Shown here piece by piece: positions 58,034 to 64,000 of a stretch of 64,000 nt of DNA. The translations under genes and the position numbers were made by a program. Numbering within the stretch: the stretch's first letter is position 1; each line of letters begins with the position of its first letter. A model generated the notes under the pieces. The model ran no database searches, was not told where the DNA came from, and saw only the letters and a program-made list of their open reading frames with translations. This DNA comes from JAGGAG01 sp031402225 (GTDB lineage: Bacteria; Gemmatimonadota; Gemmatimonadetes; Gemmatimonadales; GWC2-71-9): positions 39,375 through 103,374 of the forward strand of contig JANNSD010000023.1 in NCBI GenBank assembly GCA_031402225.1, read 5' to 3'.

Positions 58034-58740
58034 TGCGCCTCGCGATCGACACCGCGACCAGCCGGTTGTCGGTGGCGCTGGGTCACACGTCGTCCGATGC
58101 GCTGCACGAGGTGGTCGAGGGGGCGCGGCAGCATGCGGCGGCGCTGCTGCCAGCGATCGATCGACTGCTCGCTCGCGCGGGGGCATCGCGCGAGGCAGTG
58201 ACGGGCGTCGTCCTGGCCGATGGCCCCGGCAGTTTCACCGGGCTACGGGTGTCGGCGGCAGCCGGCAAGGCGCTGGTGCAGGCGCTCGGAGTGGAGTTCT
58301 GGACGGTGCCGTCGCTGCTCGCGCGGGCGATGACGCGCTCGGGGCCGGGGCGCATCACGGTGGGCGTGTCCGACGCCTTGCGGGGGCAGTGTTATGCCGG
58401 GGCCTGGCTCTGGCTGGCTGGCGGCATCGAGACGATTCTTCCGCCCGAGGCGCGCACCCCGGCGGGCCTGCGGGCGGCGCTGCCGCGCCCCGATGCGGTG
58501 ATTGGCGAACTGCCTGCCGCCACGGCGGCACTGTTTACCGACTGGGCGCCGTATCTTGACCTCGCGCACCAGGTCGATGCGCGCCTGATGCTCGACCTGG
58601 TTGGCCGACCGGGCGGCGCACGCCTGATCGCCGATCCACTCGCATGGGAACCGGACTATGGCCGTCCCGCAGAAGCCCAGGCCCTCTGGGAAGCCCGGCA
58701 CGGGCGCAGCCTACCGCATCCGTCGGGCGGTGTCGGCTGA
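58033..58740 (+). CDS. tsaB: tRNA threonylcarbamoyladenosine biosynthesis protein TsaB
   Basis: The 235 aa ASKHA-fold protein starts MRLAIDTATSRLSVALG at ATG 58033 and has LADGPGSFTGLRVSAAAGKAL, which is diagnostic. It forms a complex with TsaD and TsaE. Its C-terminal region is overlapped by rimI over 83 nt, which is long for essential genes. No tsaD is in the window. Confidence 0.93.
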   Translation: MRLAIDTATSRLSVALGHTSSDALHEVVEGARQHAAALLPAIDRLLARAGASREAVTGVVLADGPGSFTGLRVSAAAGKALVQALGVEFWTVPSLLARAMTRSGPGRITVGVSDALRGQCYAGAWLWLAGGIETILPPEARTPAGLRAALPRPDAVIGELPAATAALFTDWAPYLDLAHQVDARLMLDLVGRPGGARLIADPLAWEPDYGRPAEAQALWEARHGRSLPHPSGGVG

Positions 58741-59158
58741 CGCGCCTGCGCTGGTGGCGCTGGAGCGGGCGTGCTTTGGCGATCCGTGGGCCGAGTCGTC
58801 GTTTCGCGAGGCGCTGGAGACGCCGTGGACCTTCGGCCTGGTCGCCGACGACGGCGGCCGGATCGCGGGCTATCTTATCGGCAGGGATGTGGCCGGGTCG
58901 GGTGAAGTCCTGAACCTCGCCGTCGACCCGGTGCAGCGACGCAGCGGCGTTGCCAGCGCCCTGCTGCGCGAGGGACTGCGGACACTGGGTGAGCGCGGGG
59001 CAGAAGAGGTGTTTTTGGAGGTCCGCGCCTCGAACGCGGCGGCGATCGAGTTGTACCGTGGGTCGGGGTTTCGTCCGGTGGGTGTGCGATCCGACTACTA
59101 TCGAAATCCGCGCGAGGATGCGCTCGTGTTGCGGCTGGGTTTCGTGGGCCTGGCGTAG
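58658..59158 (+). CDS. rimI: Ribosomal protein alanine N-acetyltransferase RimI
   Basis: The 166 aa GNAT-family enzyme has YRIRRAVSADAPALVALE, RACFGDPWAESSFREALE and VLNLAVDPVQRRSGVASALL (acetyl-CoA loop RxxGxA). EVRASNAAAIELYRGSGF ends the fold. It probably acetylates ribosomal protein S18 or EF-Tu-like targets. The ATG at 58658 is far inside tsaB; no start closer to its stop keeps the first GNAT strand. RimI next to tsaB is common. Confidence 0.9.
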   Translation: MAVPQKPRPSGKPGTGAAYRIRRAVSADAPALVALERACFGDPWAESSFREALETPWTFGLVADDGGRIAGYLIGRDVAGSGEVLNLAVDPVQRRSGVASALLREGLRTLGERGAEEVFLEVRASNAAAIELYRGSGFRPVGVRSDYYRNPREDALVLRLGFVGLA

Positions 59159-59269
59159 CTTCGGTGCCCCCGGCGGCAAATTGGTGAATTCCGGGACGGG
59201 CCCTGGCAGTATCATGGGTCACGTCCACCGTGTTGCTCGAACTCGAACTCTTGTACCGTGGAGGCACCC

Positions 59270-59752
59270 GTGAGCCGCAGTCTCAACAAGGTCACCCTGA
59301 TCGGGAACCTCGGGGCAGACCCCGAAGTTCGCAGCACCCAGAACGGCGGCCGCGTCGCCACGCTCTCGGTCGCGACCAGTCGGCAGTGGAAGGGACAGGA
59401 TGGACAGATGCAGGAGAAGACCGAATGGCATCGCGTCATCTTCTGGAACTCGAACTATGCCAAGCTCGCCGACATCGCCGAGAAGTACTGCCGCAAGGGC
59501 GAGAAGATCTTCGTCGAGGGCAGCATCGAGTATCGCTCCTGGCAGGACAAGGAGGGCCAGACGCGCTACACCACCGAAATCAAGGGCAACGAGCTGATCC
59601 TGCTGGGCGGCCGCGGAGGTCAGGGCGCCGAGAGCTTTGCCCCGGCCAAGGCCGCCGCCGGCGCCTCGGCGGGTGCGGCGAAGGGCAAGGAGGAGTCGTT
59701 CGACGACTTCCCAGACGCGCTGGACAGCGCCGACGACGACCTCCCGTTCTGA
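59270..59752 (+). CDS. ssb: Single-stranded DNA-binding protein
   Basis: The 160 aa SSB begins SRSLNKVTLIGNLGADPEV, with OB-fold strands VATLSVATSRQW and EWHRVIFWN. A Gly/Ala-rich linker leads to the acidic tip DDDLPF that recruits DNA repair partners. GTG 59270 is chosen because GTGGAGG lies about 6 nt before it. The upstream ATG 12 nt away overlaps that binding site. Confidence 0.95.
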   Translation: MSRSLNKVTLIGNLGADPEVRSTQNGGRVATLSVATSRQWKGQDGQMQEKTEWHRVIFWNSNYAKLADIAEKYCRKGEKIFVEGSIEYRSWQDKEGQTRYTTEIKGNELILLGGRGGQGAESFAPAKAAAGASAGAAKGKEESFDDFPDALDSADDDLPF

Positions 59753-59985
59753 GGCAGGACGCCCAGACGCCATGCATGACTCTGCGCCGGCCGCTCCCTT
59801 CCGGGGTGCTGCCGGCGTCGGTGCTTCGGTACAAGCTGTTTCAGGGCAATGGCTTATGGCAGTAGTCGTCGGCTGCAATCCGTGGCGCTGATCTTGCTTT
59901 TCCGTTGGCGGAGATGTGAGGCCTGTTGCGCCTCGCAGCCTCGATAACCCCACTTCCGTTCTCGAACGCCGTTGGGAGAGATCCG

Positions 59986-61197
59986 ATGTCGCACCTCGAT
60001 CCTGTTGCGTCGCGGACTGACCGCGTGTCACCTCGCCGCTGGTGTGTAGCCATGGGGGCGCTTCTGGCGCTGCCCGCGGTTGTGCTTGCACAGGCACCGG
60101 CCACGCCGCAGACGCACGCCGTGCGGCCCGGAGACACGCTCTGGTCGCTCGCCCAGGCGTATCTCGGCGACCCGCTGTTGTGGCCCGAGATCTATCGCCT
60201 CAATACCGACGTCGTGGAAGACCCGCACTGGATTTACCCCGGCGAGGTGCTGCGACTGGCAGCCGGCGAAGGCGTGAAGTCGGTGCCGGCCGAAGACACC
60301 CCCGCGCCAGAAGCGGTGGCGGCGGCTCCGGCGGCGGGCGCCCCGGGTGCCAAGGTCGATGCGGTCGAGGACCCCAACTTCAGGGAAACCATCGAGGAAA
60401 CGTCCGACGACTACGATCCCAATGCGCCGCTGTTCCCGCAGATGGGTGAGATGTCGGCGGCGGCCAAGGCGACGGTGAAGGCGTACTCCCAGAAGAACTA
60501 CCGGGCCATCCGGCGCGATGAGTTCTATTCCGGCGGATTCCTCACGGAGCGCCAGGACCTGCCCTTCGGCCGGATCATCGGGCGCACCGCGTCACCGATG
60601 ATCCACTCGGTCACCAATTTCGGCGTGGCCAAGCTCTTTACCGAACTCGCCATCTCACCGCCCAAGGGCGCGTCGTACGAAATCGGCGATACGCTGCTCA
60701 CGGTGGAGAAGGGGCCAGAGGTCAACGGTTTCGGTTTCATGGTGCTGCCCACTGGCGTCGGCGTCGTGAAGCGCATCGACGAGGGCCGACCGATCCTGAC
60801 CATCGTCCGCATTTTCTGGGGCATTTATCCCGGTCAGTGGGTGCTCCCGCTGGAGAAGTTTCCCGGCAACACCAACGCGCGCGCCGTGCCGATTACCGAT
60901 GGCATCAGCGCCAGGGTGATTGGCTGGCCGCGCTTCGAGTACCTCAAGCTCCCGCAGAACTACCTCTATATCGACAAGGGCAAGCTCGACGGCGTGGCCC
61001 TGGGCGATATCTGGCAAGTGCAGCGGCCGTCGGGTGGCATCGCCAACAATGGCACCGTGCTGACCACCGAGATGATGGCCGTCATGCAGATCGTGAACGT
61101 GCGAGACCACAGCGCCACGGGGCTGATGTTCAACATCAAGTTTGCGAAGTTCCCCATGGGCACGCCGGCGGTGCAGGTGGCCAAGCTGCCGCAGTAA
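59986..61197 (+). CDS. Secreted LysM-domain protein
   Basis: The 403 aa product has an N-terminal signal (RWCVAMGALLALPAVVLAQA) and a LysM domain (HAVRPGDTLWSLAQAYLG, then LLWPEIYRLNTDVVEDPHWIYPG) that binds peptidoglycan. The rest is a beta-rich region of unknown fold with repeating hydrophobic strands. ATG 59986 is preferred because GGGAGAG lies 6 nt upstream. The 233 nt before it hold no gene. A strong hairpin follows. Confidence 0.85.
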   Translation: MSHLDPVASRTDRVSPRRWCVAMGALLALPAVVLAQAPATPQTHAVRPGDTLWSLAQAYLGDPLLWPEIYRLNTDVVEDPHWIYPGEVLRLAAGEGVKSVPAEDTPAPEAVAAAPAAGAPGAKVDAVEDPNFRETIEETSDDYDPNAPLFPQMGEMSAAAKATVKAYSQKNYRAIRRDEFYSGGFLTERQDLPFGRIIGRTASPMIHSVTNFGVAKLFTELAISPPKGASYEIGDTLLTVEKGPEVNGFGFMVLPTGVGVVKRIDEGRPILTIVRIFWGIYPGQWVLPLEKFPGNTNARAVPITDGISARVIGWPRFEYLKLPQNYLYIDKGKLDGVALGDIWQVQRPSGGIANNGTVLTTEMMAVMQIVNVRDHSATGLMFNIKFAKFPMGTPAVQVAKLPQ

Positions 61198-61223
61198 CGC
61201 CTCCCGGCTGCAGACCTGGCCTG

Positions 61224-61259
61224 ACATGAGCGGCGCCCCTTTCGGGGCGCCGCTCATGT
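61224..61259 (+). terminator. Hairpin after the LysM gene
   Basis: ACATGAGCGGCGCCCC and GGGGCGCCGCTCATGT form a perfect 16 bp stem around loop TTTC, 27 nt after the stop. The run after the stem is not T-rich (GTTGTGAGG), so efficiency as an intrinsic terminator is uncertain. Confidence 0.65.
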
Positions 61260-61307
61260 GTTGTGAGGCTGGTCACGCAACGCGCTCCCACTCACGGCTC
61301 GCCCGTC

Positions 61308-61313
61308 TATATT
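61308..61313 (+). promoter_or_regulatory. Candidate -10 element before the epimerase gene
   Basis: TATATT lies 79 nt before the epimerase start, just after the hairpin. No clear -35 hexamer sits 17 nt upstream. A similar lone TATATT occurs before trxB. Confidence 0.25.
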
Positions 61314-61386
61314 GCGGGGCGATCATGGGTTACGCCCTGTCGACGGTGCGGCGCTGGCGCACGTTCACTTCCAGAAGGGTCCTCAA

Positions 61387-62337
61387 ATGGGCGGACGAGT
61401 ACTGGTAACCGGCGGAGCGGGATTCATCGGATCCCACATCGCCGAGGCGTACCTCGGGGCAGGGTGGGAGGTGGTGGTGCTGGACGACCTGTCGCGCGGT
61501 CACGAGCGCAACGTGCCGAAGCAGGCGAGGCTGGTCCAGGCGGACATCCGGTCGCCGGAAGCCCGGAAACTGCTGGTCGATGGCCGGTTTACCGTGCTGA
61601 TTCATCACGCGGCACAGATCGATGTGCGCGTCTCCGTGGAACAACCCGCCCTCGATGCGTCCATCAATGTTGTCGGCTTCGTGAACCTCCTCGAGGGCGC
61701 CGGCGACGGCGGCGTCGGGCGCGTGGTCTTCGCCTCGAGTGGCGGCACCGTGTACGGCGATCCGCTCGAGATACCCACGCCGGAGACGGCGCCCAACTGC
61801 CCCATCTCGCCCTATGGCGCCAGCAAGCTCGCGGGCGAGCACTACGTGCGGATGCTCGGCGCCCTGCGCGGGTTCGATGCGGTCGCCATGCGTTATTCCA
61901 ACGTCTTCGGACCGCGGCAGGACCCCAAGTCGGAAGCTGGCGTCGTCTCGATCTTCGTCTCGCGCCTGCTCGAGAAGCGCCCACTGACGATCTTCGGCGA
62001 CGGCACCCAGACGCGCGACTATGTGTTTGTGGCCGATGTGGCGCGCGCCAACCTGCTGGCCGGAACGCGCGCCCTGCCGCCCGCCGGTGTGCATGAGGCG
62101 CGCGCCTTCAACATCGCCACGTCGCGAGAAACCTCGGTGCTCGAGCTCGCCGCCACCGTCGGGCGGGTCATGCACGTGCCGCCGGTGCTGGAGTTTGCGC
62201 CCACGCGTCCCGGCGAGCTGCAGCGAAGCGCGCTGGATGTTCGCAAGGCAGGCGCGATGCTCGGCTGGACACCGGAATACAGCTTCGAGAATGGCCTGCC
62301 CCAGCTCATCGCCTGGTTCACGAAGGAGAACGCATGA
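61387..62337 (+). CDS. NAD-dependent epimerase/dehydratase (UDP-glucose 4-epimerase-like)
   Basis: The 316 aa extended SDR has VLVTGGAGFIGSHIAEAYL, ASSGGTVYGDPLEIP and SPYGASKLAGEHYVRML (catalytic Tyr/Lys). GDGTQTRDYVFVADVARA and RPGELQRSALDVRKA complete the pattern of UDP-sugar 4-epimerase-like enzymes. The exact sugar is not decided. ATG 61387 has AGAAGGG upstream. It overlaps tolQ by 4 nt, an unusual join of sugar and Tol genes. Confidence 0.85.
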   Translation: MGGRVLVTGGAGFIGSHIAEAYLGAGWEVVVLDDLSRGHERNVPKQARLVQADIRSPEARKLLVDGRFTVLIHHAAQIDVRVSVEQPALDASINVVGFVNLLEGAGDGGVGRVVFASSGGTVYGDPLEIPTPETAPNCPISPYGASKLAGEHYVRMLGALRGFDAVAMRYSNVFGPRQDPKSEAGVVSIFVSRLLEKRPLTIFGDGTQTRDYVFVADVARANLLAGTRALPPAGVHEARAFNIATSRETSVLELAATVGRVMHVPPVLEFAPTRPGELQRSALDVRKAGAMLGWTPEYSFENGLPQLIAWFTKENA

Positions 62338-63041
62338 TGCTCCAGGTCGGCGGCGCGCTGCCAACCACACCGCTCGAGCTGCTGCTCATCTCCAGCGTCG
62401 AGACCAAGGTGGTGCTCGCCATCCTGCTGGTGTTCTCGCTGATCGCCTGGTTCATCATCGTGCTCAAGTGGTGGCAGTTCCGCCGCTTGCACCGGCAAGG
62501 GGAGAAGTTCTTCGCCGAGCTGGAGCGCACGACGCGCCTGCAGGAGGGCTATCACGCCGCCATGAAACAGCCACCGTCACCGTACAACCGGCTGTTCCGT
62601 GAGGCGATCAACTTCTACAGCGAACTCCGGCCTGGCGCGCTCAAGGAGGAAGTGGCACGTACGCCGCTGACTTCGACGCAGCTCGAGTCGCTCAAGCTCG
62701 TCCTGATGAAGGAGGTCTCGGCCGAGAAGGACTTGCTCAGCCGGTATATCCCGTGGCTCGCCACGGTGGGCTCGGTGGGGCCGCTGATGGGGCTCATGGG
62801 CACCGTCCTGGGCGTCATGGACGCCTTTATCGGCATTTCGTCCAAGGGCTCCGGCAACATCGCCGCGGTGGCACCGGGCGTGGCCGAGGCGCTCATTGCG
62901 ACGGTGGCCGGCCTGGCCGCCGCGATCCCGGCGGTGATTGCGTACAACTTGTATGTGCACAAGGTCCGCATGCTGGCCGGTGAACTCGAGGGCTTCGCCG
63001 CGGAGCTGATCGGCACGATGGCGCGCGAGGGGATGGTCTGA
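62334..63041 (+). CDS. tolQ: Tol-Pal system proton channel protein TolQ
   Basis: The 235 aa membrane protein has three hydrophobic segments (VVLAILLVFSLIAWFIIVL; WLATVGSVGPLMGLMGTVLG; VAEALIATVAGLAAAIPAVIA). The segment GSGNIAAVAPGVAEALIAT is closer to TolQ than to ExbB. With TolR it uses the proton gradient to energise TolA during cell division and outer membrane upkeep. ExbB remains possible because the partner gene at the edge is incomplete. It is 1 nt before tolR. Confidence 0.87.
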   Translation: MMLQVGGALPTTPLELLLISSVETKVVLAILLVFSLIAWFIIVLKWWQFRRLHRQGEKFFAELERTTRLQEGYHAAMKQPPSPYNRLFREAINFYSELRPGALKEEVARTPLTSTQLESLKLVLMKEVSAEKDLLSRYIPWLATVGSVGPLMGLMGTVLGVMDAFIGISSKGSGNIAAVAPGVAEALIATVAGLAAAIPAVIAYNLYVHKVRMLAGELEGFAAELIGTMAREGMV

Positions 63042-63042
63042 C

Positions 63043-63465
63043 ATGGGGGCCCTGAGCGGGTTCCGCAGCGACGACGACATGGGGCTCAACGCTGACGTGA
63101 ACGTCACGTCGCTGGTGGACGTGGCGTTCGTACTGCTCATCATCTTCATGATCGCGGCGCCCATGATGCAGGGCGGGGTGGACGTAGACCTGCCGAAGGC
63201 TGCGGCGAAGCCGATGAATGCCAAGCAGGGCATCGTCGTGTCGCTCGACCGGCAGGGCAAGATTTTCCTCGACGAGACGCCGGTCAGCTATCGCGACTTC
63301 CGGGCGACGTTTCGCTCCATCGTCGCGACGCGCAAGCCCGACGCCGTCTATCTCCGGGCCGACAACCGCGCCTCCTACGGTGACGTAGTGCGGGTCGTGG
63401 CCATCATCCGGAACTCCGGCGTGCGGAACCTGGGCCTGGTGGCCGAGGATGAGGAATCGAAGTGA
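63043..63465 (+). CDS. tolR: Biopolymer transport protein TolR/ExbD
   Basis: The 140 aa product has one N-terminal membrane helix with the proton-carrying Asp in TSLVDVAFVLLIIFMIAAP. The periplasmic domain follows (GVDVDLPKAAAKP, AVYLRADNRASYGDVV-like end). It pairs with TolQ. GTG of the next gene overlaps its stop by 4 nt. TolR is favoured by the neighbour TolQ, but ExbD cannot be excluded. Confidence 0.87.
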   Translation: MGALSGFRSDDDMGLNADVNVTSLVDVAFVLLIIFMIAAPMMQGGVDVDLPKAAAKPMNAKQGIVVSLDRQGKIFLDETPVSYRDFRATFRSIVATRKPDAVYLRADNRASYGDVVRVVAIIRNSGVRNLGLVAEDEESK

Positions 63466-64000
63466 AGGGTCGGGGCGCATTCGCCGTTGACGGGCCGTCG
63501 GCCACGGTTGGCCTGACCGGATCGCTGGTCGTGCACGTGGCGGCGCTGTTGCTCTTTGTCGTCGCGATCCCGAGGCCCGTCATCGGCCCGCCGGTGTACG
63601 CGGTGGAACTGGTCGCGGCCCCGCTGCCCACCACCGCGCGGCGCGCAGCACCGGAGGCCGTGACCCGGCCGCCCGACCCGGCACCGCCGGCGGAGGCCCC
63701 CGCGCCCGCACCGCCCAAGCCCACCAGGGCTGAGGCGGTGAAGCCCAAGGGGAAGGCGGACCCCACGCCGACGCCCGCCAAGCCGGTTCAGGCCGCCGAG
63801 AAGACGGTGGAGAAGGCCCCGGCCACGAAGAGTGAAACGCAGCCGCTCCCAGGCGAGACGCCGGGCACCGGCACCGACGTGGCCAACATCAAGATTCCCG
63901 GGATAGAGTTTCCGTATCCGGAGTACCTCCGGAACATCATGAACGAAGTGCTGCGGCGGTGGAACGCGCCCAACAACCGGCTTCGCGCCGAGGTCGCGTT
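63462..64000 (+). CDS. TonB/TolA-like energy-transducing protein (5' part, truncated by the window)
   Basis: The frame is open from GTG 63462 to the end of the window (179 codons). It has one N-terminal membrane helix (LVVHVAALLLFVVAIP) and a long Pro/Ala/Lys-rich region (PAPPAEAPAPAPPKP). A C-terminal domain begins near 63895 (EFPYPEYLRNIMNEVLRRW), which is like the TonB/TolA C-terminal start. It overlaps tolR by 4 nt. A role as the TolA or TonB partner of TolQR fits the position. Confidence 0.85.
   Translation, partial: MKGRGAFAVDGPSATVGLTGSLVVHVAALLLFVVAIPRPVIGPPVYAVELVAAPLPTTARRAAPEAVTRPPDPAPPAEAPAPAPPKPTRAEAVKPKGKADPTPTPAKPVQAAEKTVEKAPATKSETQPLPGETPGTGTDVANIKIPGIEFPYPEYLRNIMNEVLRRWNAPNNRLRAEVA

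Overview
The window is a 64 kb stretch of a high-GC bacterial chromosome, mostly densely packed on the plus strand with many 4-8 nt start/stop overlaps and frequent GTG starts. The gene style suggests a Gram-negative-type bacterium of the Gemmatimonadota or a close neighbour: a Ser/Thr kinase fused to FlgO/TolB-like and TPR regions, Tol-Pal genes, BamD-like lipoproteins, WbpA/B/D/E sugar enzymes, and rpmB apart from rpmG. This assignment is an impression from family content and was not tested by phylogeny.

Layout. 1-1728: C-terminal part of a membrane Ser/Thr kinase. 1745-6666: 2-oxo acid dehydrogenase E1alpha-E1beta-E2, two small unknown genes and a PHP phosphatase. 6670-9779: two SDR reductases, thioredoxin reductase and an MBL-fold hydrolase. 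9799-12646: a glycosyltransferase / DUF2334 deacetylase / integral membrane flippase-like trio. 12649-14966: a cupin (minus), an aspartase-type lyase and an Rrf2 regulator. 15047-16911: tRNA-Leu(CAG) (minus), smpB and a cell wall amidase. 16908-19925: a repeat-rich lipoprotein, pyrD and pyrF. 19935-23052: promoter, rpmJ-rpsM-rpsK-rpsD-rpoA-rplQ and a strong terminator, with rpmB convergent. 23343-36923: a nucleotide-sugar hub (rmd, gmd, fcl; wbpD, wbpE, wbpB, wbpA; ugd and a UDP-xylose synthase-like gene) with carB and murB embedded in it. 36920-42984: three TPR-type envelope proteins, nadD and secA.

42938-50626 is the unusual part. A 51-base copy of the 3' end of secA (two mismatches) recurs 7.6 kb downstream and brackets an apparently foreign segment. 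It holds a polysaccharide flippase, two twin-arginine-signal proteins of the CaiB/BaiF (family III) CoA-transferase fold, an OprB-like porin and a decayed third CoA-transferase fragment. The left copy is followed by a frameshifted fragment of a gene whose intact homologue (LssY_C domain) follows the right copy. That pattern fits insertion at the secA 3' end of DNA that previously resided at the same locus in a related genome, although homologous exchange or misassembly would look similar. No integrase is visible.

50623-64000: the LssY_C protein, radC, a proline-tailed lipoprotein, a bifunctional-type Rel (p)ppGpp enzyme, an EVE-domain protein, uvrB, tsaE-tsaB-rimI (tRNA t6A and ribosomal protein acetylation), ssb, a LysM protein, a UDP-sugar epimerase and tolQ-tolR followed by a truncated TonB/TolA-like gene at the right edge.
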